NCBI RefSeq assembly: GCF_042647465.1
Contig: NZ_JBHRVN010000004.1
DNA: 64,000 nucleotides
Strand: one strand, 5' to 3'
DNA from: Wagnerdoeblera intermedia
GTDB taxonomy: Bacteria; Pseudomonadota; Alphaproteobacteria; Rhodobacterales; Rhodobacteraceae
Below the pieces are notes generated by a model that saw nothing but the letters and a program-made list of their open reading frames with translations, made no database searches and had not been told where the DNA came from. The number at the start of each line of letters is the position of its first letter. Position 1 is the first letter of the stretch. A program made the position numbers and the translations under genes. Positions 1-8,165 of the stretch are shown here, piece after piece.

Positions 1-2
1 GT

Positions 3-911
3 AAACTGGCCCGAATGTGGGACAGTGATATTGCCTATAGTTTCCGCCGCTCGCCGGTGACCATCATCGCGGCCATTGTGGCGCTGGCAATCATTCTGGG
101 CGCGGTCTTCGCCCCCTGGATCGCGCCGCACAACCCCTTCGATCCCTCGTCGCTGAACCTGATGGACGGCTTTTCGCGTCCGATGGTGCCGAATGAATTT
201 TCCGGCAATACCTATCTGATGGGCACTGACAACCAGGGCCGCGATATCTTCTCGACCATCCTTTACGGCGCGCGGATCTCGCTTTTCGTGGGCTTTGCGG
301 CCGTTGCCTTCGGGATGATCCTCGGCATCACCCTGGGGCTGATCGCGGCCTGGCGCGGCGGCTGGGTCGACAGCCTGCTGATGCGCATCGCGGATGTGCA
401 GCTGTCTTTCCCCTCGATCCTGATTGCCCTGCTGATCTTCGGCATCGCCCGCGGCGTCATCCCCACCAATATGCGTGAGACCATGGCGATATGGGTGCTG
501 ATCGTGGCCATCGGCCTCTCGGACTGGGTGCAGTTCGCCCGCGTCGTGCGCGGCGCAGCCATGGTTGAGAAGAACAAAGAATATGTCCAGGCCGCCCGCG
601 TCATCGGCGTGCATCCGGCCCGGATCATCTTCACCCATATTCTGCCCAATGTGCTTGGCCCGGTGCTGGTCATTGCGACCATCTCGCTGGCGCTGGCGAT
701 CATCTCTGAGGCAACGCTCTCCTTCCTTGGGGTGGGTGTTCCGCCGACACAGCCGTCGCTTGGCACGCTGATCGGCAATGGTCAGAAATATCTCTTCTCC
801 GGGGAGTGGTGGATCCTGCTCTTCCCCTCCGCCACGCTGCTGGCGCTGGCGCTCTCGGTCAACCTGCTGGGTGACTGGCTGCGCGACGCTCTGAATCCGA
901 GGCTGAAATGA
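3..911 (+). CDS. dppC: Dipeptide/oligopeptide ABC transporter permease (DppC-like), 5' partial
   Basis: Inner-membrane permease half of a Dpp/Opp-type peptide importer. A membrane segment near the start (IIAAIVALAIILGAVFAPW) is followed by a periplasmic stretch and a BPD-transport core with several further membrane helices. The coupling loop EYVQAARVIG, which docks on the ATPases, is visible near residue 190. The first ATG is at base 15, but the frame stays open to the window edge and reads K-L-A-R just before that ATG. From memory of related proteins, which have a short cytoplasmic leader before a W-D-S-D-like motif, the true start is probably upstream of the window. It overlaps the next gene by ATGA, so it is translationally coupled to the two ATPase genes. 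The substrate cannot be told from sequence. Confidence 0.92.
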   Translation, partial: KLARMWDSDIAYSFRRSPVTIIAAIVALAIILGAVFAPWIAPHNPFDPSSLNLMDGFSRPMVPNEFSGNTYLMGTDNQGRDIFSTILYGARISLFVGFAAVAFGMILGITLGLIAAWRGGWVDSLLMRIADVQLSFPSILIALLIFGIARGVIPTNMRETMAIWVLIVAIGLSDWVQFARVVRGAAMVEKNKEYVQAARVIGVHPARIIFTHILPNVLGPVLVIATISLALAIISEATLSFLGVGVPPTQPSLGTLIGNGQKYLFSGEWWILLFPSATLLALALSVNLLGDWLRDALNPRLK

Positions 912-1891
912 CAAAGCCGCTGCTTTCCGTCCGCGACCTGAAGGTCGAATTTCCGACCCGCCGGGGTGTGCTGACTGCACTCAACGGCGTCTCCTTCGAC
1001 ATCATGCCCGGCGAAGTGCTGGGCATGGTGGGCGAATCCGGTGCCGGTAAATCGCTGACCGGCGCCTCGATCATCGGGCTTCTGGAGCCGCCTGGCCGCA
1101 TCGCCGGGGGCGAAATCCTGCTGAAAGGGGAGCGGATAGACAACCTCTCGCCCGACGCCATGCGCAAGGTGCGCGGGCGCCGCATCGGCATGGTGTTCCA
1201 GGATCCGCTGACCTCGCTGAACCCGCTCTATACGGTCGCGAAACAGCTGACCGAAACGATCATGACCCACCTCCCGGTCTCTGCCGCTGAGGCGCGCCAG
1301 CGCGCCATCGCGCTGCTCGACCGCGTGGGAATCCCGGCGGCTGCGCGCCGCATCGACGACTACCCGCACCATTTCTCCGGCGGCATGCGCCAGCGCGTGG
1401 TCATCGCGCTTGCGCTTTGCGCAGAGCCGGAACTGGTCATCGCCGATGAGCCGACCACCGCACTTGATGTCTCGGTCCAGGCCCAGATCATCGATCTCAT
1501 CAAAGAGATCTGTGCTGAGCGCAACGCCGCCGTCATGCTGATCACCCACGACATGGGCGTGATCGCGGAAACCGCAGACCGCGTGGCGGTGCTCTACGCA
1601 GGCCGCCTCGCCGAGATCGGTAAGGTCCATGACGTGATCACCCGGCCTGAGCATCCCTATACCCAAGGGTTGATGGGCTCGATCCCGACCCTCACCCAGG
1701 AGAGTGAGCGCCTGATCTCGATCCCCGGCTCGATGCCGCGCCTGAACGCCATCCCGCCGGGCTGTGCCTTTAACCCGCGCTGCACCAAAGCCTTCGGCCG
1801 CTGCACCGCAGAGCGTCCTGATCCGATCAACCGCCCCAACGACCGTCAGGTCGCCTGCTGGCTTTACGATGAGGAGAAGGCGCATGTCTGA
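908..1891 (+). CDS. dppD: Dipeptide ABC transporter ATP-binding protein (DppD-like)
   Basis: First of two ATPase subunits of the peptide importer. Walker A GESGAGKS is at residues 42-49, the ABC signature FSGGMRQR at 156-163 and Walker B LVIADE at 176-181. The C-terminus carries the oligopeptide/dipeptide transporter extension with the Cys-containing segment PPGCAFNPRCTKAFGRC. Its 327 residues are the usual family length. The start overlaps dppC by four bases, and the end overlaps the next ATPase start at 1884. Naming as DppD rather than OppD follows order and length only. Confidence 0.93.
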   Translation: MTKPLLSVRDLKVEFPTRRGVLTALNGVSFDIMPGEVLGMVGESGAGKSLTGASIIGLLEPPGRIAGGEILLKGERIDNLSPDAMRKVRGRRIGMVFQDPLTSLNPLYTVAKQLTETIMTHLPVSAAEARQRAIALLDRVGIPAAARRIDDYPHHFSGGMRQRVVIALALCAEPELVIADEPTTALDVSVQAQIIDLIKEICAERNAAVMLITHDMGVIAETADRVAVLYAGRLAEIGKVHDVITRPEHPYTQGLMGSIPTLTQESERLISIPGSMPRLNAIPPGCAFNPRCTKAFGRCTAERPDPINRPNDRQVACWLYDEEKAHV

Positions 1892-2876
1892 CCCGCTGAT
1901 CCGCGTTGAAAACCTCTGGCGGAAATTCGACGTCTCGAAACCCTGGCTGAACCGCGTCATCGAGCGCGAGGAGAAACAGTTCCTCACCGCCACCGCAGAT
2001 GTCTCCTTCGAGGTCAACCGTGGCGAGACCTTCGCCCTTGTTGGCGAATCCGGCTCGGGCAAATCCACCATCGCCAAGATGATGGTGGGCCTTGTCGGAA
2101 TCTCAGGCGGCAAAATCTCCTTTGACGGGCGCGACATGGCTTCCATGTCCCCTAAAGAACTGCGCGATCTGCGCCGCCGCTTCCAGATGATCTTCCAGGA
2201 TCCCTTTGCCTCGCTGAACCCGCGCTGGCGGGTGGGGGATATCATCGCTGAGCCGATGATCACCTTCGGCATGGCCAATGCCACCGACGCCCGCAAAGAA
2301 GCGGAGCGTCTTCTCGGCGTCGTGGGCCTTTCGGCGAAAGATGCGGAAAAATTCCCGCATGAATTCTCCGGCGGCCAGCGCCAGCGGATCGCGATTGCCC
2401 GTGCGCTCTCCTCGAAGCCCGAGTTCATCGTCTGCGACGAGCCGACCTCTGCGCTTGATGTCTCGGTTCAGGCGCAGATCCTCAACCTCATGCGCGACCT
2501 GCAGGATGAGCTGGGGCTGACCTATCTCTTCATCAGCCATGACCTCTCGGTGGTGCGCCATATGGCGAACCGCATCGGCGTGCTCTACCTCGGCCGCCTC
2601 GTTGAAGTCTCGGAGGCCAAAGAGCTCTTCAAACAACCGCAGCACCCCTATACCCGCATGCTGCTGGAAGCGGTGCCGGATCTCGCGCTCTCGGGCCGCC
2701 GCCGCAAATCGGTTGAGGGGGAAATCCCGAACCCGATCTCGCCGCCCCCCGGCTGCGCCTTCCATCCGCGCTGCCCGCTGGTCCGCCCTGAGTGCAAACT
2801 CGCAATCCCTGAGCGGCGTCCGACCCCGATCGGCTCCGCCGCCTGTATCGCAATCGGCGAGACGGCCAACCTCTGA
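1884..2876 (+). CDS. dppF: Dipeptide ABC transporter ATP-binding protein (DppF-like)
   Basis: Second ATPase subunit of the importer. Walker A GESGSGKS is at residues 54-61, signature FSGGQRQR at 161-168 and Walker B FIVCDE at 181-186. The C-terminal oligopeptide-transporter extension has PPPGCAFHPRCP and a later Cys. I chose ATG 1884 (protein MSDPLIRVEN...) over an earlier in-frame ATG at 1764, because the earlier segment only reads through the dppD coding region. This start overlaps the dppD stop, typical for the operon, and follows a GAGGAGAAGG ribosome-binding stretch. A strong hairpin terminator follows directly, so this is the last gene of the operon. Confidence 0.93.
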   Translation: MSDPLIRVENLWRKFDVSKPWLNRVIEREEKQFLTATADVSFEVNRGETFALVGESGSGKSTIAKMMVGLVGISGGKISFDGRDMASMSPKELRDLRRRFQMIFQDPFASLNPRWRVGDIIAEPMITFGMANATDARKEAERLLGVVGLSAKDAEKFPHEFSGGQRQRIAIARALSSKPEFIVCDEPTSALDVSVQAQILNLMRDLQDELGLTYLFISHDLSVVRHMANRIGVLYLGRLVEVSEAKELFKQPQHPYTRMLLEAVPDLALSGRRRKSVEGEIPNPISPPPGCAFHPRCPLVRPECKLAIPERRPTPIGSAACIAIGETANL

Positions 2877-2880
2877 AGCA

Positions 2881-2912
2881 AAAACGCCGCGGGACCTTCT
2901 CGCGGCGTTTTC
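2881..2912 (+). terminator. Intrinsic terminator of the dpp operon
   Basis: Eleven-base stem AAAACGCCGCG / CGCGGCGTTTT with a nine-base loop, ending in a T-rich stretch. It lies five bases after the dppF stop. Confidence 0.85.
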
Positions 2913-2938
2913 TTTGGCTTTTCTTAAATACTCATCTT
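2912..2938 (-). repeat. Copy of a 27-base dispersed motif
   Basis: On the minus strand it begins AAGATGAGTATTT and ends AGAAAAGCCAAAG. The same 27-base motif occurs at 35063-35089 with one mismatch and at 47798-47824 identically. An inverted fourth copy at 47843 is interrupted by the IS element. Here it sits just downstream of the dpp terminator and before the edd stop. Its function is unknown. Confidence 0.7.
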
Positions 2939-2963
2939 TAAACCCGGCCCTCCGGCGCTCTGC

Positions 2964-4769
2964 TCACCAAAGCACCGAGGCCCCATCGCCCGCCGCGGAG
3001 GCCCTTTGGCGGAGTCCGGCAAAAAGCTCCCGCCCGGTGCCGAAATCATTGCCCGCCAGATCACCTTTCACCGGCACGCGCGCGGCGAAATCCGCCTCCA
3101 GAACCTCCAGCCGGCCAGCCACAGCATCAAGACGCACCCGATCGCCGTCCCGCAACCGCGCGAGCGGTCCGCCATCTGCCGCCTCGGGGCTCAGATGGAT
3201 CGCTGCAGGCACCTTGCCCGAAGCACCCGACATCCGGCCATCGGTCAGCAGCGCAACCCGCAGCCCCCGTGCCTGAAGCACCGACAGCACCGGCGTCAGG
3301 CCATGCAGTTCCGGCATGCCATTGGCGCGCGGCCCCTGAAAGCGCACGGCCACGATGACGTCTTCGGTAAATTCACCGTCGCGAAAGGCCTCTTTCACGG
3401 CCTCCTGGGTGTCAAAGACCCGCACTGGTGCCTCAATCACATGGCGGTCCTCCGGGATCGAGGAAACCTTCATCACGCCCCGGCCCAGATTGCCCTCCAG
3501 CGCCACCAGACCGCCGCTGGGCTGAAAGGGATCGGCCACGGGGCGCAAAATCCGGTCGTTGAGCGAAGGGCCTGTCACCGCCTCCCAGGACAAAGCCCCC
3601 TCGCGCAGGACCGGCTCACTGGCATAGGCCGACAGGCCATGCCCCGCGACTGTCAGCACATCTTCGTGCAAAAGACCCGCATCGAGAAGTTGGCGCACCA
3701 GCCAGGCAATGCCGCCTGCCGCATGGAAGTGGTTCACATCCGCAAGCCCATTGGGATAGACCCGTGCAAGCAGGGGGACCACCTCAGACAGATCGGCGAA
3801 ATCAGCGATGTCGAGATGAATGCCCGCGGCCCGGGCCATGGCCGGCAGATGCAGCACCAGATTGGTCGAGCCTCCGGTGGCCATCAGACCAACAATGCCG
3901 TTCACCAAGGCTTTTTCGCTCAGGATATGCCCGGCGGGGGTAAACTCGCTTCCCCTTGCGGTGATCGCCGCCGCCCGCGCGACAGCGGCCTCTGTCAAAG
4001 CGGCGCGCAGCGGCGTGCCGGGGTTCACGAAGGCCGCACCCGGCATATGCAGCCCCATCAGCTCCATGAGCATCTGATTGGTATTGGCGGTCCCGTAGAA
4101 GGTGCAGGTGCCCGGCCCGTGATAGCTCGCCATCTCGGCAGCCATCAGCTCAGCCCGACTGATCTCACCGGCTGCGAAGCTCTGGCGGATCTTCGCCTTT
4201 TCGTCATTGGGCAAACCGGATGTCATCGGCCCGGCCGGAACAAAAACCGCCGGAACATGGCCAAAGCTGGCCGCCGCGATCACCAGACCGGGCACGATCT
4301 TGTCGCAGACCCCCAGCCACAAAGCGGCGTCAAAGCAGTCATGGCTCATGGCAATGCCCGCAGAGAGCGCAATCACATCGCGTGACATCAGGCTCAGTTC
4401 CATGCCTGGGCGGCCTTGGGTCACCCCGTCACACATCGCAGGAACGCCGCCCGCCACCTGGGCCGTGGCCCCGGCGCGGCGCGCGTAGTCACGGATCTGC
4501 GCGGGGTAATCCTCATAGGGCCGATGCGCCGAGAGCATGTCATTATAGGCCGTCACAATGCCCAGATTGGGGGCTGAGGCCGCAGCAATCGCCGCCTGAT
4601 CCGGCCCGGCACCCGCGGTGGCATGGGCGGCATTCGAGCAGTCCAGATGGGCACGGGCAGGGCCGGTGGCGGCCGCCCGCTCAAGCCGTTCAAGATAAAG
4701 CCCGCGGGTGTCAGCCGATCGGGCGACGATTCGGCGGGTCACTTCAGCGATGCGGGGATGGATGGTCAT
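2964..4769 (-). CDS. edd: 6-phosphogluconate dehydratase
   Basis: First committed enzyme of the Entner-Doudoroff pathway: it dehydrates 6-phosphogluconate to 2-keto-3-deoxy-6-phosphogluconate with a Fe-S cluster. The IlvD/Edd-family cysteines lie in VPAMCDGVTQGRPGMELS, LGVCDKIVPG and GTCTFYGTANTNQ. I chose the ATG at 4769 (MTIHPRIAEVTRRI, 601 aa), which matches Edd N-termini and has GGAG upstream. A longer frame to 4931 adds about 54 residues unlike the family. No eda, zwf or pgl gene is adjacent, so edd is an isolated unit here. Confidence 0.95.
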   Translation of the reverse strand: MTIHPRIAEVTRRIVARSADTRGLYLERLERAAATGPARAHLDCSNAAHATAGAGPDQAAIAAASAPNLGIVTAYNDMLSAHRPYEDYPAQIRDYARRAGATAQVAGGVPAMCDGVTQGRPGMELSLMSRDVIALSAGIAMSHDCFDAALWLGVCDKIVPGLVIAAASFGHVPAVFVPAGPMTSGLPNDEKAKIRQSFAAGEISRAELMAAEMASYHGPGTCTFYGTANTNQMLMELMGLHMPGAAFVNPGTPLRAALTEAAVARAAAITARGSEFTPAGHILSEKALVNGIVGLMATGGSTNLVLHLPAMARAAGIHLDIADFADLSEVVPLLARVYPNGLADVNHFHAAGGIAWLVRQLLDAGLLHEDVLTVAGHGLSAYASEPVLREGALSWEAVTGPSLNDRILRPVADPFQPSGGLVALEGNLGRGVMKVSSIPEDRHVIEAPVRVFDTQEAVKEAFRDGEFTEDVIVAVRFQGPRANGMPELHGLTPVLSVLQARGLRVALLTDGRMSGASGKVPAAIHLSPEAADGGPLARLRDGDRVRLDAVAGRLEVLEADFAARVPVKGDLAGNDFGTGRELFAGLRQRASAAGDGASVLW

Positions 4770-4967
4770 CTGGGCTCCGGAACGGGCAGTCATGCCTTTT
4801 GAATGTAGGTTCGGTGGTGCCCGGACACAAGCGACCGCGCCCGGGAGCCGGGGGGCTTGCGCAGGATGCATAGCGGCTCTGCGCTGCAGCATGATTGTGC
4901 AATCGCAGCATAAAGCCCATTTAACGGGCAAGACAGAAACACTGATTCATTCCGAACGGAGCCCGTC

Positions 4968-5153
4968 ATGACCAAGTCCATTTCTTCCGTCGTCCCTCTG
5001 AGCCATGCCGAACTGACTGCCGTCATCCGTGAGGCCCGTGCACATCGTGCCCGCGTCCTGGCAGCCGGCGTCTCGAGCCTTGCTCAGCGTCTGCGTGCAC
5101 TTTTTGGTGCGGCGTCGCAGGATGCCCATAAGGGCCACAAAAGCGCAGTCTGA
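4968..5153 (+). CDS. Small hypothetical protein (61 aa)
   Basis: Not recognised. The 61-residue product is Ala/Arg-rich, with a likely amphipathic helix (RVLAAGVSSLAQRLRALFG) and a polar His/Lys tail. Reality is supported by GGAG seven bases before the ATG, an upstream AT-richer region and a strong hairpin terminator 25 bases after the stop, so it looks like a monocistronic small gene. Lengths of this kind recall DUF1127-type small proteins, but the DUF1127 Arg-rich motif is absent. The function is unknown. Confidence 0.6.
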   Translation: MTKSISSVVPLSHAELTAVIREARAHRARVLAAGVSSLAQRLRALFGAASQDAHKGHKSAV

Positions 5154-5177
5154 TCCGCGCAGACGAGTTGAAAAGAC

Positions 5178-5210
5178 GGCCCCGGCATCTGCCCGGGGCT
5201 TTTCTTTTTT
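5178..5210 (+). terminator. Intrinsic terminator after the 61-aa gene
   Basis: GCCCCGG / CCGGGGC stem with a seven-base loop followed by TTTTCTTTTTT. Confidence 0.85.
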
Positions 5211-5269
5211 GAAGCCGGCGGCTTCACATTTTCCCTTTCTCACAAGGCGCGCGGCGCGTAAAAGAGCCC

Positions 5270-6469
5270 ATGAGTGTATCATCCTACCCCATTGTCCGCC
5301 TGCGTCCCAAAGCCGAAGCCCGCGCGATCCGCCACGGCTTCCCCTGGGTCTATGGCGATGAACTGGTCACTGACCGCCGCACCCAGGGCCTTGAGCCGGG
5401 TGCGCTTGCGATCCTCGAAGACGCTGAGCGCCGCACGCTCGGCCTTGTGACCGTGAATACCCGTTCGCGCATCATTGCGCGGATGATCGACCGCGATCCG
5501 GAAGCCGTGATCGATCAGGCCTGGTTTGAGCTACGCCTCAAACGCGCCCTTGATCTGCGTGAGCGTCTTTACGCCGATCCCTTTTACCGTCTGGTTCACG
5601 CCGAGGCCGATGGCCTGCCTGGCGTGGTCATTGACCGTTTCGGCGATGTGGCCGTGGTTCAGCCGAACGCCGCCTGGGCTGAGATCCATCTCGAAGCTCT
5701 GGTCGCGGCTCTGGTCGCTGTGACCGGCGTCAGCGCCGTTGTGAAGAACGGCTCGGGCCGCTCGCGGGGCCTTGAAGGTCTGGCCGAAGAGACGCTGATC
5801 CTTCGCGGTGAAGTGACCGGCCCGGTTCCGGTCAAGATGAATGGCGCAGTCTATATGGCTGACCTGATCGGTGGTCAGAAGACCGGCCTCTTTTATGACC
5901 AGCGCCCGAACCATGCCTTCGCCGCCTCGCTGGCGCGGGGCCAGAAGGTTCTGGACGTCTTCTCTCATGTCGGCGGCTTTGGTCTGGCAGCCCTTGCCGG
6001 CGGCGCGACTTCGGCGCTCTCGGTCGATGGCTCTGCGGCTGCGCTGGAACTGGCCCGCAAAGGGGCAGAGGCGATGGGCGCATCTGATCGCTATGCCACC
6101 CGCCAGGGCGATGCTTTCGCAACCCTCGAGGCACTCGCAGCCGAGGGGGAGCAGTTCGGCGTTGTGATCTGCGATCCGCCGGCCTTCGCTCCGGCCAAAC
6201 CGGCGCTGGAAGCGGGCCTGCGCGCCTATGAGCGGGTCGCCCGTCTGGCAGCCCCGCTGGTCGCGCCGGGTGGCATTCTGGTGCTCTGCTCCTGCTCGCA
6301 TGCAGCGGATCTGAGCGCGTTCCGCAATGCCTCAGCGCGTGGCATCGGTCGCGGTGGTCGCCGCAGCCAGGTGCTTTACACCGGGTTTGCCGGTCCCGAT
6401 CACCCGGTCCTGCCGCAGCTCGCAGAGGGCGGCTATCTTAAGGCACTGGCCTTCCGTCTGGATGGCTGA
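5270..6469 (+). CDS. rlmI: Class I SAM-dependent rRNA methyltransferase (RlmI-like, PUA domain)
   Basis: Probable 23S rRNA (cytosine-5) methyltransferase of the RlmI/YccW family. An N-terminal PUA RNA-binding domain (about residues 6-75, with RHGFPWVYGDE) precedes the catalytic domain. GGQKTGLFYDQR is at 201-212, the SAM-binding motif VLDVFSHVGGFGLAAL at 227-242, the catalytic DPPAF at 302-306 and a CSCS segment near the end. The length of 399 aa fits the family. It is monocistronic between two hairpins. Orthology to RlmI (position 1962 in E. coli) is inferred from architecture. Confidence 0.88.
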   Translation: MSVSSYPIVRLRPKAEARAIRHGFPWVYGDELVTDRRTQGLEPGALAILEDAERRTLGLVTVNTRSRIIARMIDRDPEAVIDQAWFELRLKRALDLRERLYADPFYRLVHAEADGLPGVVIDRFGDVAVVQPNAAWAEIHLEALVAALVAVTGVSAVVKNGSGRSRGLEGLAEETLILRGEVTGPVPVKMNGAVYMADLIGGQKTGLFYDQRPNHAFAASLARGQKVLDVFSHVGGFGLAALAGGATSALSVDGSAAALELARKGAEAMGASDRYATRQGDAFATLEALAAEGEQFGVVICDPPAFAPAKPALEAGLRAYERVARLAAPLVAPGGILVLCSCSHAADLSAFRNASARGIGRGGRRSQVLYTGFAGPDHPVLPQLAEGGYLKALAFRLDG

Positions 6470-6509
6470 GCGAGTCTCGGCGAGTGATCGTTGATTTCAT
6501 TGAATAATG

Positions 6510-6546
6510 CGCAGCCCGTGACGGAAAGGTCGCGGGCTTTGCGTTT
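6510..6546 (+). terminator. Hairpin terminator after rlmI
   Basis: GCCCGTGAC / GTCGCGGGC stem (one G-T pair) with a six-base loop, followed by TTTGCGTTT. It may also serve the convergent small gene. Confidence 0.6.
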
Positions 6547-6548
6547 GG

Positions 6549-6698
6549 TCACAGCGGCTCCATCAGCGCCAGCGCGAAAGCAAAAAGCGCGAAAATAACC
6601 GCCATGGTCTTTGGTGCGGAGATCGGGAAGCACAGAAAGGTCTCATGATATTCCTCGCCCTCTGCCAGGAGTTCACTCAGACGGTTCATGCGCTTCAT
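6549..6698 (-). CDS. Small membrane protein, hypothetical (49 aa)
   Basis: Not recognised. The 49 residues have a charged N-terminal half (RLSELLAEGEEYHE) and one hydrophobic helix at the C-terminus (MAVIFALFAFALALMEPL), suggesting a single-pass inner-membrane miniprotein. AGGGGAGA sits about six bases before the ATG at 6698, which decides the start. The frame extends upstream to 6737, but without a ribosome-binding site. It converges on the rlmI terminator. Without homology information it stays a prediction. Confidence 0.45.
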   Translation of the reverse strand: MKRMNRLSELLAEGEEYHETFLCFPISAPKTMAVIFALFAFALALMEPL

Positions 6699-6970
6699 TC
6701 GCGGTCTCCCCTGCGGTATGGGCGCAGGATGCGGCATACCGGTTTACACCCTATGACCAGAAAACGACTTATCCCTTAATGTTCGGCCCGTGATTACACA
6801 TCTTCGCGTGCGCTGCGTGAGCAGATCTTCATACTTCTTTAAATTGTGCGATCTGGCAACTGCTCGCCTCAGGCTTCCGATCCCTCTTGCAGTGGTTTGC
6901 TGCAGCGGGCAGGCTGGCGCTGAGATCAAACAGCACCGGCCGGCCCGGTCTGTCAGAAGGGGCCTGCGCC

Positions 6971-8138
6971 ATGCCGATCAAAAACCGTTTTGCCGAACTC
7001 CTGCCCGAGATCACCGCCTGGCGGCATGATTTCCATCGCCATCCTGAGCTGATGTATGAGGTGCATCGCACGGCGGGTCTGGTGGCAGAGCGGCTGAAAG
7101 AATTTGGCTGTGATGAGGTGGTGCCGGGCATTGGCCGCACGGGGGTTGTCGGCGTTATCCGCGGTAAATCAACGGCTTCGGGTAAGGTGATCGGCCTGCG
7201 GGCCGATATGGATGCGCTGCCGATCCCGGAGGCCAGCGGGCTTGATTATGCCTCGACCATTCCCGGCGTCAGCCATGCCTGCGGCCATGACGGGCACACG
7301 GCGATGCTTTTGGGGGCTGCGAAATATCTGGCCGAAACCCGCAATTTTGACGGCACCGTTGTGCTGCTGTTCCAGCCCGCAGAAGAGGGCGGCGCAGGCG
7401 GAAAAGCCATGGTGGATGACGGCGTCATGGAGCGCTGGAACATTCAGGAAGTCTACGGCATGCATAATATGCCGGGCATTAAGGCGGGCACTTTTGCGAT
7501 CCGCAGCGGCGCGCTGCTTGCCTCGGCGGACAGCCTTGAGATTCGGGTGACCGGCAAGGGCGGCCATGCAGCGGCCCCCCCATCAGGCGATCGACACCTC
7601 TCTGGTGGCGGCGCAGATCATCGTCTCGGCGCAAAGCGTGGTCTCGCGGAATGTCGATCCGCTCAAGAGCGTGGTGCTGTCCATCTGCACGATCGAAACC
7701 GACAGTCAGGCCCGCAACGTCATCCCCCATACGGTGAAGATGACCGGCACGGTCCGCTGCCTCGATGAAAAGATGCGCGATGTGGCCGAAGAGAGCCTGC
7801 GCCGCATCGTCACCTCGACGGCTGAGGCTTTCGGCGCCACGGCGGAACTGATTTATGAGCGCGGTTATCCGGTCACCGTCAATCACCCCGCGCAGACCGC
7901 CTTTGCCGCAGATATCGCTGCCGAGATCACGGCAGATGTGGATCGCGACACGCCCCCCGTCATGCCGGCTGAGGATTTCGCCTATATGCTCGAGGCGCGG
8001 CCGGGGGCCTATATGTTCCTCGGGAATGGCGACACGCCGATGTGCCACCACCCGGCTTACCGCTTTGATGATGAGATCATGCCGCTGGGCTGCAGCTGGT
8101 TTGCGCTGCTGGCTGAGCGTCGGATGCCCGCACAGTAA
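6971..8138 (+). pseudogene. M20 family amidohydrolase/aminoacylase, frameshifted in a C7 run
   Basis: Zinc amidohydrolase of the M20D type (hippurate, IAA-amino-acid or N-acyl-amino-acid hydrolases). The first part reads MPIKNRFAELLPEI, with DMDALPI, the metal-binding ACGHDGHTAM and FQPAEEGGAGG. At GKGGHAAAP the frame is lost in a run of seven C (7575-7581). The remainder (HQAIDTSLVAAQ to the stop at 8138, including MPAEDFAYML and CHHPAY) continues in another frame. Deleting one C gives a contiguous protein of about 389 aa, collinear with the intact paralogue that follows. It is either a real frameshift or a homopolymer sequencing error. Confidence 0.85.
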
Positions 8139-8165
8139 TTCACAGGACCAACAGGGAAGACCAAT

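Noticed and set aside
1764..1883. N-terminal extension of the DppF frame
   Set aside because: It overlaps the dppD coding region in another frame and is unlike ABC ATPase N-termini; ATG 1884 with a good ribosome-binding site is the better start.
6486..6500. TTGAT-N4-TTGAA, compared with an FNR/FixK box
   Set aside because: The right half is not the inverted repeat required (ATCAA), and it lies between a stop codon and a terminator.
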